NCBI GenBank assembly: GCA_027487815.1
Contig: JAIYCW010000017.1
Coordinates: forward strand, 310,001 to 374,000
DNA from: Burkholderiales bacterium
GTDB taxonomy: Bacteria > Pseudomonadota > Gammaproteobacteria > Burkholderiales > Burkholderiaceae_E
Reading direction: 5' to 3'
Length of the DNA: 64,000 bases
Shown here: one piece after another, positions 22,427 through 30,836 of the stretch
How positions within the stretch are numbered: position 1 is the stretch's first letter
How the letters are laid out: the number at the start of each line of letters is the position of its first letter
Notes under the pieces: generated by a model
The model's database searches: none
Seen by the model: the letters and a program-made list of their open reading frames with translations, nothing else
What the model was told of the DNA's origin: nothing
Program-made: the position numbers and the translations under genes

Positions 22427-24253
22427 ATGCCACTTCTTTCTATCCGCCAAGCCAGCCTGGCTTTTGGCCTGCACGCCCTGCTCGACTCCGCCGACTTCAG
22501 TATTGAGGCGGGCGAGCGCATTGGCCTGATTGGCCGCAACGGCACCGGAAAATCCTCCTTGCTTAAATGCCTCACCGGCCAGATCCAGCTGGATGACGGC
22601 GAAATTATCCGGCAAGGCGGCGTCACCACGGCTTATGTGGCGCAGGAGCCGGAGCTGGATGCCGATAGCAGTGTGCTGGACAACGTGGCCAAAGTGGTCG
22701 CCGCAACCGGGCTACATGAAGATTGGGCGATCACACCGATTGCGCAGAGCTTTGTTTCGCGCTTTGACCTGCCCGAAGATGCACTGGTGTCGACGCTTTC
22801 CGGAGGGCAGCGTAAACGGGTGTCGCTTGCGCAGGCATTTGCGCTTGAGCCGGATCTGTTGCTGCTGGACGAGCCCACCAACCACCTGGATATCGAGTCG
22901 ATCCAGTGGCTGGAAAAAATGGTGATCAACCTGCGCTGTGCGTTGATCCTGATCACCCACGACCGCAGCTTTCTGGATGCGGTCTCCACCCGGGTGGTGG
23001 AGCTGGATCGCGGCCGCTTGATGAGTTTTCCCGGCAGCTTCAGCGCTTACCAAACCCTGAAGGCCGACCAGACCGCTTACGAAGAAGTGGTGAACGCCAA
23101 GTTCGACAAGTTGCTGGCTCAGGAGGAAGTCTGGGTTCGGCAAGGGGTGAAAGCCCGGCTCAAGCGCAACGAGGGGCGTATCCGCCGCTTAGAGGCCTTG
23201 CGCGCCCAACGAGAAGCGCGACGTGATCGCACCGGCAGCGTGAAGCTGGCGCTGGATGCTGGCGAGCGTTCGGGCAAGCTCGTTGCTGAATTGGTAGACG
23301 TGGGCAAAAGCTATGGTGAGCGCACGATTCTGAGCGGCGTTAACACGATCATTCAGCGCGGCGACAAAGTAGGTATCGTCGGCCCCAATGGCGCCGGAAA
23401 AACAACCTTGCTGCGCGTAATTCTGGGCGAGCTTGAAGCCGACAGCGGCACGATCCGCCTGGGCAGCAATCGCCAGGTGGCCTACTACGATCAGTTGCGC
23501 ACCCAGCTGGATATCACCTCCACCGTGGCCAACACCATCAGCCCCGGATCCGAGTGGGTTGAAATTGGTGGCACCCGGCTGCATGTGATGGCTTATCTGG
23601 AGCGCTTCCTGTTTGCTCCCCAGCGCGCCCAATCCCCGGTTTCGAGCTTATCCGGCGGCGAGCGCAATCGGCTTTTGCTGGCCCAGCTGTTTGCCCGCCC
23701 GGCCAATGTGCTGGTGCTGGATGAGCCCACGAATGATCTGGATATCGACACCCTCGAATTGCTTGAGGAATTGCTGGCTGAGTACTCCGGCACTGTCCTG
23801 TTGGTGAGCCATGACCGCGCGTTTCTTGACGGGGTGGTTACCCAGACCCTGGCTTTTGAGGGCGATGGGCGCTGGCAGGAGTATCCCGGCGGATACACCG
23901 ATCTGCTTGCTGCACGCGAACGCATCGCCAAAGCCCTGGCCAAATCAGAGGCCCAGCCAGCAGGCAAAACCGCTGGCTCAAGCGCGGCGCCCCAGGCTAC
24001 AGCTCCAGCGGCGCCAAAGAAAAGCAAACTGAACTACAACGAGCAGCGGGAACTCAGCGGGCTGCCAGCCAAAATTGCCGCGCTTGAGGCCGAGCAAAAA
24101 GCGCTGGATGAGCAGATGTCCACACCCGATTTTTATACCTCCGCAAGCCCTGCGGACGTGGCCCGAATTCAGGCCGCCACCGAGCGCCGGGGCCAGATCG
24201 AAGAAGCATTGCTGGCGGCGCTTGAGCGCTGGGAAGCGCTGGATGGCCGCTAG
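22427..24253 (+). CDS. uup: ABC-F family ATPase Uup
   Basis: The product is 608 residues with two nucleotide-binding domains and no membrane segments. The first has IGRNGTGKSSLL, LSGGQRKRVSLAQ and LLLDEPTNHLDI. The second has VGPNGAGKTTLL, LSGGERNRLLLAQ and LVLDEPTNDLDI. A linker sits between them, and a charged coiled coil at the C-terminus (ALEAEQKALDEQM onward) is typical of Uup. ABC-F proteins act on ribosomes or, for Uup, on DNA branched intermediates and transposon excision. The ATG at 22427 begins the conserved N-terminus PLLSIRQASLAFG. Confidence 0.92.
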   Translation: MPLLSIRQASLAFGLHALLDSADFSIEAGERIGLIGRNGTGKSSLLKCLTGQIQLDDGEIIRQGGVTTAYVAQEPELDADSSVLDNVAKVVAATGLHEDWAITPIAQSFVSRFDLPEDALVSTLSGGQRKRVSLAQAFALEPDLLLLDEPTNHLDIESIQWLEKMVINLRCALILITHDRSFLDAVSTRVVELDRGRLMSFPGSFSAYQTLKADQTAYEEVVNAKFDKLLAQEEVWVRQGVKARLKRNEGRIRRLEALRAQREARRDRTGSVKLALDAGERSGKLVAELVDVGKSYGERTILSGVNTIIQRGDKVGIVGPNGAGKTTLLRVILGELEADSGTIRLGSNRQVAYYDQLRTQLDITSTVANTISPGSEWVEIGGTRLHVMAYLERFLFAPQRAQSPVSSLSGGERNRLLLAQLFARPANVLVLDEPTNDLDIDTLELLEELLAEYSGTVLLVSHDRAFLDGVVTQTLAFEGDGRWQEYPGGYTDLLAARERIAKALAKSEAQPAGKTAGSSAAPQATAPAAPKKSKLNYNEQRELSGLPAKIAALEAEQKALDEQMSTPDFYTSASPADVARIQAATERRGQIEEALLAALERWEALDGR

Positions 24254-24305
24254 GGTTTGAGGCGGGCAGGTATGATTCGAATCAAAGTTAAAGCAGGAGA
24301 ATGCC

Positions 24306-24791
24306 ATGCCCTCATTTGATGTGGTGTGCGAGGCCAACGAGGTCGAAGTCAAGAACGCGGTCGACCAGGCCAACAAGGAAATCACCAACCGGTTTGACTT
24401 CAAAGGCTCGGATGCGCGGATCGAGCAAAAGGAGCGCGAGCTCACCGTGTTTGCCGATGATGACTTCAAGCTTGGTCAGGTGCGCGAGGTGCTCACCGCC
24501 AAGTGCGCCAAACGCAATGTGGATGTGCGGTTTCTGGATATTGGCGACGCGCAAAAGATCGGTGGCGACAAGATGAAGCAACTCATCACCGTGCGCCACG
24601 GCGTGCCTTCCGATCTTGCGAAAAAGATTGTGCGCCTGATGAAAGACAGCAAGATCAAGGTGCAGGCTTCGATCCAGGGCGATGAAGTGCGGATTCAAGG
24701 CGCGAAGCGTGACGATCTTCAGGCCGCTATTGCATTGATCAAGTCCGAGATCACGGACGTGCCGCTGAATTTCCAGAACTTCAGGGACTAG
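24306..24791 (+). CDS. yajQ: YajQ-family nucleotide-binding protein
   Basis: The product is 161 residues, the usual length of the family. The family signatures are [21 protein letters not shown] at the N-terminus (read as MPSFD...EVKNAVDQ), [26 protein letters not shown] and a terminal [10 protein letters not shown]. YajQ homologues bind nucleotides, and some bind cyclic di-GMP and act as regulators. An AGGAG site precedes the start. It stands 52 bases after uup and converges with the dehydrogenase gene. Confidence 0.93.
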   Translation: MPSFDVVCEANEVEVKNAVDQANKEITNRFDFKGSDARIEQKERELTVFADDDFKLGQVREVLTAKCAKRNVDVRFLDIGDAQKIGGDKMKQLITVRHGVPSDLAKKIVRLMKDSKIKVQASIQGDEVRIQGAKRDDLQAAIALIKSEITDVPLNFQNFRD

Positions 24792-24794
24792 CGC

Positions 24795-25550
24795 CTAACG
24801 CCCGCCTGCCACATCCAGCAGGCTGCCGGTGCAATAGGAAGCAGCATCGGAGAGTAACCAGCAAATGGCATCGGCGACTTCCTTGGCTTGCCCGCCCCGC
24901 CCCATGGGAATCACTGACTTAAAGCGAGCCACGCGATCCGGTTGCCCGCCGCTGGCGTGAATGTCCGTTTCGATGAGCCCGGGGCGTACCGCATTCACCC
25001 GAATGCCGTCAGCGGCCAACTCCTTGGCCAGCCCAAGCGTCATCGTATCGATCGCGCCCTTGGAAGCCGCGTAATCCACATATTCGGCGGGTGAGCCCAA
25101 ACGCGCCGCCGCCGACGATACATTCACAATCGATCCACCCTCGCCGCCTCTTGAGCGCATCATGCGCTTGGCGGCCTCTCGAGCCACCAGAAAGGCACCC
25201 AACACATTCGTGTCGAATACGCTGCGAAGGCGCTCCAGACTCATATCGGCCACCATCGCTTTGGGCGCCACAATGCCTGCGTTGTTGATCAGCGCATTCA
25301 AGGGGCCACGTCCGAGCCGCGAAAAAAACACGTCCGCCTGGGCAAAGAGTTGCACTACCTGGGGCTCGCTCGCCACATCGGCCTGCACCGCTATCGCATC
25401 GGCTCCTGCAGCTTGCACCTTACTCACAAGCAGCGCCGCCGCACTCGCATCACGCGCATAGTTGATCACGATCGCATGGCCCGACTTGGCGAGCGCCAAT
25501 ACACATTGCGCGCCGATGCCGCGCGATCCGCCCGTTACGATTAGGTTCAT
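24795..25550 (-). CDS. Short-chain dehydrogenase/reductase (SDR)
   Basis: The product is 251 residues of classical SDR type. The cofactor motif is TGGSRGIG near the N-terminus, followed by NNAG, then Ser (NVSSAAARLG) and YxxxK (YAASK) of the active site, and the VNAVRPGLIETDI loop. It probably reduces a carbonyl using NADPH, as judged by the basic residue pattern after the first strand. It resembles the YgfF-like glucose/ribitol-dehydrogenase-annotated branch; the substrate is unknown. It converges with yajQ with only three bases between the stops. Confidence 0.85.
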   Translation of the reverse strand: MNLIVTGGSRGIGAQCVLALAKSGHAIVINYARDASAAALLVSKVQAAGADAIAVQADVASEPQVVQLFAQADVFFSRLGRGPLNALINNAGIVAPKAMVADMSLERLRSVFDTNVLGAFLVAREAAKRMMRSRGGEGGSIVNVSSAAARLGSPAEYVDYAASKGAIDTMTLGLAKELAADGIRVNAVRPGLIETDIHASGGQPDRVARFKSVIPMGRGGQAKEVADAICWLLSDAASYCTGSLLDVAGGR

Positions 25551-25687
25551 TTCACTTACCCTTGCGAAGGTTTCTACAGCGGCTGAATCACCAAGATTAA
25601 AGGCTCATCCGGCCCGCCCGGCACAAGAGTATAGGGAACATGGAAGGCAAGATCGAACTCACCCAACACCTGCCTTCACTGATTGCG

Positions 25688-26068
25688 CTAGCGCATCGAA
25701 TTCAGCCCAAAAGGATTACCCTCGGTATCCATGCACAAGGTCACATAGCCAAACTGGCCGATGGAGAATTTGGGACGCAAGACTTTTCCTCCAGCCGCTT
25801 CAACTCGAGCTTGTTGCACAGCGCAATCCTCCACACTGAAATACACCATCGTACCGCCAGGCCCGGGCCGCGCATGAGGTGATTTCACAAGCGCACCAGC
25901 TGCGCCATAGGCGCTCATGTTGCCAGCAAACGCCCGCATCACGGTCTCTCCGGTAGGATCACCTATAGGCTCAAGGGGCTGTTGAAAAACAGCCTCGTAG
26001 AAGCCTAAAGCGCGATCCATGTTATCCACATACAAGTCGAACCAACCAATTGCATTTGCCTTATCCAT
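25688..26068 (-). CDS. VOC-family (glyoxalase/bleomycin-resistance fold) protein
   Basis: The product is 126 residues containing one vicinal-oxygen-chelate domain built from two beta-alpha-beta-beta-beta halves. Visible family features include GWFDLYVDNMDRALGFYEAVF at the start (first half), TMVYFSVEDCAV, and EGNPFGLNSM at the end. Substrate and metal use cannot be read off. The ATG at 26068 has AGGAG six bases upstream; a GTG directly before it is an alternative. It lies 67 bases downstream of the AraC gene on the same strand and may be its target. Confidence 0.82.
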   Translation of the reverse strand: MDKANAIGWFDLYVDNMDRALGFYEAVFQQPLEPIGDPTGETVMRAFAGNMSAYGAAGALVKSPHARPGPGGTMVYFSVEDCAVQQARVEAAGGKVLRPKFSIGQFGYVTLCMDTEGNPFGLNSMR

Positions 26069-26135
26069 CACACGCTCCTATCTGAACAGTAAAGGTTCAA
26101 GCGTAACGAGCTTGATTCGGGCTGTCTTGTATGGA

Positions 26136-26876
26136 TCAGACACCAAAACGCTTTCGGTACTGCGTTGGGGTGTAACCAATCGATTGCCGAAATGCGTGGT
26201 TGAAGTGGGCCTGATCGGCATACAAATCGAGATAGTGCGTGCGGAACGACTGCTGCAAGCGCAGAACTTTGAGCAGATCATGCGGAGCGAAGCCCGTGAG
26301 TCGCTTGAGGGTACGCTGCAACTGCCTAGTGGAAAGACCAAGCAGGGTCGCCATATCCGCAACCGATCGAATCGCGTCGAGGTTCGACAAAATCCTTGCA
26401 GTGATTGGATTGGCACGGATATGCCCTTTTGATATGCACCACTGAACGCACTCGGAAAGCACCGGCGGCATCGCTGAGAATTGCAGCGCAGCCAAACGCG
26501 GGCTTGTTTCCACCAAGGGCAAGGCACCCTGATACGGAGTGCCAACATATTGATTGAGCAACTCGTTCCTGTCCCCCTGCCAGGCTCCAGGGTAGAGCTG
26601 AATTCCGACATAGTGAAAGGTCTTGCCGAGGTTAAGGGTGGTCGCCTCAGTGTAAAGCGCGGTAATGCCCGCAATCGAAGTGTCGACCAGGTTGAACAAA
26701 AGATTGACACAGGCATCAGGGAGCGCGTGATACTGAAAGTCCTCAGTTAGCGGAGCAAGGGTTCGCAGCTCCCAGAAGCAATGAACAACTTCAGAAAGAT
26801 CACTGAGTGGTGAAAGCTCCGTGTATCGGACGACCGGTTCACGAATCGAAAATCCATCCGGAGTTGGGGAGTACAT
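26136..26876 (-). CDS. AraC-family transcriptional regulator
   Basis: About 246 residues. The C-terminal third holds the two helix-turn-helix units: SVADMATLLGLSTRQLQRTLK and ADQAHFNHAFRQSIGYTPTQYRKRF (as two segments). The N-terminal part, beginning with a DUF6597-like stretch (FWELRT, YHALPDACVNLLFN), is a probable ligand-sensing domain. It likely controls the adjacent VOC gene. A GTG at 26888 is an alternative start. Confidence 0.85.
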   Translation of the reverse strand: MYSPTPDGFSIREPVVRYTELSPLSDLSEVVHCFWELRTLAPLTEDFQYHALPDACVNLLFNLVDTSIAGITALYTEATTLNLGKTFHYVGIQLYPGAWQGDRNELLNQYVGTPYQGALPLVETSPRLAALQFSAMPPVLSECVQWCISKGHIRANPITARILSNLDAIRSVADMATLLGLSTRQLQRTLKRLTGFAPHDLLKVLRLQQSFRTHYLDLYADQAHFNHAFRQSIGYTPTQYRKRFGV

Positions 26877-26958
26877 GGTTGATGTCACGCGTTTAAACGG
26901 AAACTAATGGAGGTTTAGCTTCAATTCAATTAAGCAGTAGGACACAAGCGAGATGCCT

Positions 26959-27050
26959 CGGCTGATTGAAACTTTCACCCCCGGCTGATTGAAACCTTTA
27001 CCCCCGGCTGATTGAAACCTTTACCCTCGGCTGATTGAAACCTTTTTTGC
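26959..27050. repeat. Four tandem 23-bp direct repeats (CGGCTGATTGAAACCTTTAC + CCC)
   Basis: Copies lie at 26959-26981, 26982-27004, 27005-27027 and 27028-27050. Copies 2 and 3 differ at one base (a C to T at the end of copy 3). Copy 1 differs at two positions, and copy 4 diverges at its end into TTTTTGC. There is no spacer between copies. The last two copies provide the C-terminal codons and the stop of the hypothetical gene on the minus strand. The array may be protein-binding sites, such as a degraded transposon end, or a slippage-prone minisatellite. Confidence 0.9.
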
Positions 27051-27581
27051 ATCTTTTCGTTGGGTTTGCTGAAGAAAAATCATCAACGCAGCAATGGCAA
27101 GGCCCGGAATCACTGCGATGTTCAACTTGCTGTAAAACTCTTTTTCTTCTCTAGCGAACCGGACATACATTTCCTTGGTCAGCCATGGCATGCCGCCGAT
27201 ATTGATTTCAACGATGGTGATTTTTCGGTCGTAGCCAACCTCCAATCGAGAGCCAGTGATCATTACCTCAGTTGCAGGGGCGCCATATTCTTTTGCGCAG
27301 GCTCCATCAGGCAAATATCTGCAGCCAACAATCGTTGAACCTAACGGATGCTCATAAAGGTATAGTCCCCTGCCTCCTTTGCCTACTCTTCGGTGTAACT
27401 CAATCATCCCCTCAAACTCAACGAGTGGCTCTGTTGCTATCCGTTCAAGGTTTCGCTCGATAGTCTTTCGCCCAATGGCTCCAACTAAACCGGCGACGAG
27501 AAACGCAATGGCAATCAGCCATATAGCGACATCACGATTATCTGCCGCGCTCAGGGGGCTTTTATGATGCTCGTATTTCAT
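27021..27581 (-). CDS. Hypothetical membrane protein with two predicted membrane segments
   Basis: I do not recognise a family. The product is 186 residues from the ATG at 27581; an in-frame TTG at 27635 would add 18 residues and overlap the ABC gene's end. A first hydrophobic segment (VAIWLIAIAFLVAGLVGAIG) is near residues 18-37, and a second (NIAVIPGLAIAALMIFLQ) is near the C-terminus. Between them is a soluble region with one CxxxxxxxC pair (GCRYLPDGACAK). The N-in/C-in topology is inferred. The last five codons and the stop lie in the tandem repeats, so the C-terminus may have been changed by the repeat insertion. It could be co-transcribed with the ABC exporter upstream. Confidence 0.5.
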   Translation of the reverse strand: MKYEHHKSPLSAADNRDVAIWLIAIAFLVAGLVGAIGRKTIERNLERIATEPLVEFEGMIELHRRVGKGGRGLYLYEHPLGSTIVGCRYLPDGACAKEYGAPATEVMITGSRLEVGYDRKITIVEINIGGMPWLTKEMYVRFAREEKEFYSKLNIAVIPGLAIAALMIFLQQTQRKDAKKVSISRG

Positions 27582-27612
27582 AGGCTGGGCGAACGGTGCT
27601 TGTTCATCTAAG

Positions 27613-29409
27613 TCATTCAGCTCCAAGCGGCTCAATCACCAAACTCGCAAGCTCACCCTGCATGCCAGGCACGACCCGCATCTGTTGATGATGAAACCGT
27701 GCCACGCTCGGGCGATGCGCAATCGAGATCAGCGTGGTGTCTGGCAAGTGCTCACGCAGTACCTGATACACCTGCTGCTCAGCCGCTTCATCCAGATTGC
27801 TCGTTGCCTCATCGAGGAACAGCCACTGCGGCTTGAGCAACAAGGCCCGCGCAATGGCCAAGCGCTGCTGCTCACCACCAGACAGGCGCTGGGACCAGGT
27901 CGCCAAACCATCAGGCGGCTCTGCCGCTGTCAGTAAAGGCTGCAGCCGGGCGAGCCCCACTAGATCAAGCACTCTTGAGAAAGCTTCATCACCAAAACTG
28001 GCGCTCGCACGCGGATAACTCAACGCGTAAGCGAGACTGCCAAGTGGAAGATAGGGCCGCTGGGGCAAAAACAAACACTGCTGCGGATCTGGCGCTTTAG
28101 CCGCACCGCGGGCAAAAGGCCATAGGCGCGCGAGCACTCTAAACAGCGTACTTTTACCCGACCCCGAAAACCCGCGCACGAGCGTGTGATGCCCAGGCTC
28201 AATCACCACACCTTGTACATGAATCAGATCGCGCCCAGGAACACCAATGATCACATCCTGCAATTCGATTCGCGGTGCGGCCTGCACCAGCATGGGCCGA
28301 TCAATCTCTTCGACTTGCTGAAGTGCCATGGCAAATCCACCGAGCCGATCAATCGATGCGCGCCAACTTGCTAGCCGGGTATAGGCATCCACAAACCATG
28401 AGAGCGCTTGCTGCACACTGCCAAATGCACCTGAGATCTGCGATAACGCACCAAGCTGAATCTCCCCAGCAAAATAGCGCGGTGCACCCACTACAAAAGG
28501 AAAGATGATCGCGAGCTGGCCGTAAAACGCAGAGAACCAGGTGAAGCGCTTTTGCTGCTTCATGATGTTCCACCAGTTATCCACCAGCGCCCGAAAGCGC
28601 ATGGTGAAATGCGCACGTTCATCAGGCTCCCCACGATAAAGAGCGATGCCTTCAGCGTTTTCCCGCGCCCGCACCAGGCTGTATCGAAAATCGGCTTCGC
28701 GTTTTTCCTGGGCAAAATTTAATGCGATCAAGGGGCGGCCGATATAATGCGCGGCCACACTGCCCACCAAGGCATACACCAGCGCGATCCACACCATATA
28801 GCCAGGAATCGTGACCCCGCCCAGAGTGATCGGCCCCGACAAAACCCACAGGATCCCGACAAAAGAAACGAAGCTCACCACCGAGGAAAGCAACCCGAAG
28901 AACAAGCTCAGGGTGTCAGTGACAAAAAGCTTGATGTCCTCAGCCAGGCGCTGATCGGGGTTGTCCGTGCCGTAGTCCTTGAGCATCAGCCGGTAATGCA
29001 CGGACTCGCTCATCCAGCGGGCCAACCACACCTCGGTAAGCCAGCGCCGCCAGCGCATCTGCAGCATCTGATTTAGATAGAGCTGATACACGACCAGCAC
29101 GATATAAAGGAACGCCCAGCCGGTGAATTGCCAGATCAGCTCGTAGAAGCGCTCTTGATTCTTGTCTTGCAGCGAGTTGAAAAAATTGCCGTTCCATTGG
29201 TTCAACATTACGTTGACCCAAACAATCGCCAGATTCAACACCACGATGGCAAAAAACAGCAGGCGTGCGGCACGCCGCTCTTCCGAGAACCAGTACGGCC
29301 GCGCGAGCGACCAAAAAGTGGGCCAAAATCGGGTAGGCCAAAATCGATTGGAGTCATCACCAGTGCGATGCCCCGGCCCCGGATTGGTGAGCGTCTCGGA
29401 AGTGTTCAT
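27613..29409 (-). CDS. SbmA/BacA-YddA-like ABC transporter (fused membrane and ATPase domains)
   Basis: The product is 598 residues. The N-terminal half has several membrane segments with the family's NWR/YRWxxWLT-like region (MRWRRWLTEVWLARW) and DNPDQRLAEDI, typical of the ABC_membrane_2 (SbmA/BacA, peroxisomal ABCD-like) type. The C-terminal half is an ATPase with Walker A (GFSGSGKSTL), LSGGEQQRLAIARALL signature and LFLDEATSNLDE. It probably works as a homodimer; the substrate is unknown (peptides, vitamins or lipids in relatives). The ATG at 29409 precedes the hydrophilic N-terminus. It is divergent from the efflux operon. Confidence 0.88.
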   Translation of the reverse strand: MNTSETLTNPGPGHRTGDDSNRFWPTRFWPTFWSLARPYWFSEERRAARLLFFAIVVLNLAIVWVNVMLNQWNGNFFNSLQDKNQERFYELIWQFTGWAFLYIVLVVYQLYLNQMLQMRWRRWLTEVWLARWMSESVHYRLMLKDYGTDNPDQRLAEDIKLFVTDTLSLFFGLLSSVVSFVSFVGILWVLSGPITLGGVTIPGYMVWIALVYALVGSVAAHYIGRPLIALNFAQEKREADFRYSLVRARENAEGIALYRGEPDERAHFTMRFRALVDNWWNIMKQQKRFTWFSAFYGQLAIIFPFVVGAPRYFAGEIQLGALSQISGAFGSVQQALSWFVDAYTRLASWRASIDRLGGFAMALQQVEEIDRPMLVQAAPRIELQDVIIGVPGRDLIHVQGVVIEPGHHTLVRGFSGSGKSTLFRVLARLWPFARGAAKAPDPQQCLFLPQRPYLPLGSLAYALSYPRASASFGDEAFSRVLDLVGLARLQPLLTAAEPPDGLATWSQRLSGGEQQRLAIARALLLKPQWLFLDEATSNLDEAAEQQVYQVLREHLPDTTLISIAHRPSVARFHHQQMRVVPGMQGELASLVIEPLGAE

Positions 29410-29507
29410 TGGGCAACAATGCCACAAGCCGGTGACTCGCACCAAACGACAGCTTCAAGACAGATTCGCGCCAGAAATCTGCAAGCTCGATTTGCGACCC
29501 TGCAGCC

Positions 29508-30836
29508 ATGAATGGTTTTCTGCCCCCTTCACCAGCTGCTCGCTTTGTAATCTCTGGCCTGCTGACGTTAGGCTGCCTGCTTTGCAGCGTGATTCCCTCA
29601 CACCCGGTTCATGCTCAAAGCACCCAGCGCGATGTACCGTCGTTACCCGCTCCGTCAGCAGCGATGCAATGGAGCAGCTTGCAAGCGCTTGCAGTTCGTA
29701 ACAACCTTGATCTGCGTGAAAGCCAGTTGCAGGTTAATGGCGCACAAATTGATCTTGCCAATGCGGCCCTACGCCCCAATCCCTCATTGTCTTTGTCCGA
29801 CACCGGTTGGCGTGCCCAACAAGGACCGATTCACCGGGCCGCTTCACAATCCGCCGGGCTGACTCAGTTGATCGAGCGTGGGGGCAAACGCGAGTTGCGC
29901 ACCCAAGCAGCGCAGGCCGGGCTCGCGGCCAGCCAGCTCGAGTATCTGGATTCTGAGCGCGTTGTGTTGGAGCGCTTGCTGCAAGCCTTGGTGGATCTGA
30001 ATCTTGCGCAACGCAGCGAGCAGGCTGCAAAAGACAACTTTGACGCTTTTGAGCGCTCCTTTTCGCTTGCCCGCAAGCGGCTGGCCAGTGGAGATCTGTC
30101 TGCTCTGGAGGCGGGGCGAATTGAAGCTGATGCGTTACGAGCCCGCAACGAGGTCACTCAAAGTGCCGCGGCGACACTTCAAGCGCGCCAGGGTCTTGCC
30201 TTGGTGCTTGGTGTTTCCCGCACCGAGCCTTGGCTATCTGATCCGATCGCAATGGATAGCATTCCCCAGGCGCTGACCTTTGAAGCAGACGAGGTACTTG
30301 ATGCCGTTGCGATAGCGGCTGCGAAACAACGCCAGTCACAGGCCGAGCGCGCGCTTGCCCTGGCCCGCGCACAGCAAACTCGCGATGTCTCACTGGGCCT
30401 TCAACTGGATCGCCCGAGCGGCACTAGCGGTCCGCTACTGGGGCTTGGCGTGTCGTTTCCGCTGTTTGTTTTTAATGATCTCAGCAATGATGTGCGCCGA
30501 TCGGCCGTGGCCCTTGAAAACGCTCGATTGGATGTTGAGCGAGCGCAACTCCAAAGTGTCGCGCAGCTTAGCGACTTGCGTAACCAGTGGCTCGCAGCGC
30601 AGGAAAAAGAGCGGCGCTTACGCGATGAGGTGTTGCCCCTGGCGCTGCGAAATACCCAAAGCGCCGAATTCGCATTTGCCAGGGGGGCTTATTCCACCCT
30701 GGATGTTCTGGATGCCCAGCGTACTTTGCGCAGTGTCCAACTGGAAGTTTTCACCGCCCAAGCCGAGCGCCTCAAGGCTGCCGGTAGTCTCGCCCTGGCC
30801 CGGCAAACCCGTTACCGTACCGGGATATCACCATGA
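29508..30836 (+). CDS. czcC: TolC-family outer membrane channel of the heavy-metal efflux system
   Basis: The product is 442 residues with a signal peptide (GLLTLGCLLCSVIPSHPVHAQ) and two OEP repeats. The typical features are LRESQLQVNGAQ, ALRPNPSLSLS, GGKRELR, and in the second repeat VSFPLFVFND and ARGAYSTLDVLDAQRTL. It forms the outer-membrane duct of the tripartite CzcCBA-type pump. Its stop overlaps the start of the adaptor gene by four bases (ATGA). It begins the operon and is divergent from the ABC exporter. Confidence 0.9.
   Translation: MNGFLPPSPAARFVISGLLTLGCLLCSVIPSHPVHAQSTQRDVPSLPAPSAAMQWSSLQALAVRNNLDLRESQLQVNGAQIDLANAALRPNPSLSLSDTGWRAQQGPIHRAASQSAGLTQLIERGGKRELRTQAAQAGLAASQLEYLDSERVVLERLLQALVDLNLAQRSEQAAKDNFDAFERSFSLARKRLASGDLSALEAGRIEADALRARNEVTQSAAATLQARQGLALVLGVSRTEPWLSDPIAMDSIPQALTFEADEVLDAVAIAAAKQRQSQAERALALARAQQTRDVSLGLQLDRPSGTSGPLLGLGVSFPLFVFNDLSNDVRRSAVALENARLDVERAQLQSVAQLSDLRNQWLAAQEKERRLRDEVLPLALRNTQSAEFAFARGAYSTLDVLDAQRTLRSVQLEVFTAQAERLKAAGSLALARQTRYRTGISP

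Noticed and set aside
22294-22629. Longer start for the OmpA-like lipoprotein gene
   Set aside because: It would overlap the divergent uup coding region and bury the lipoprotein signal peptide.
26959-27050. CRISPR array
   Set aside because: The 23-bp units are directly abutting with no spacers, there are only four, and no cas genes are nearby.
29508-30836. Outer-membrane partner of the giant-protein export system
   Set aside because: This TolC-type gene overlaps the adaptor gene of a complete metal efflux operon and is 10 kb away on the other strand.
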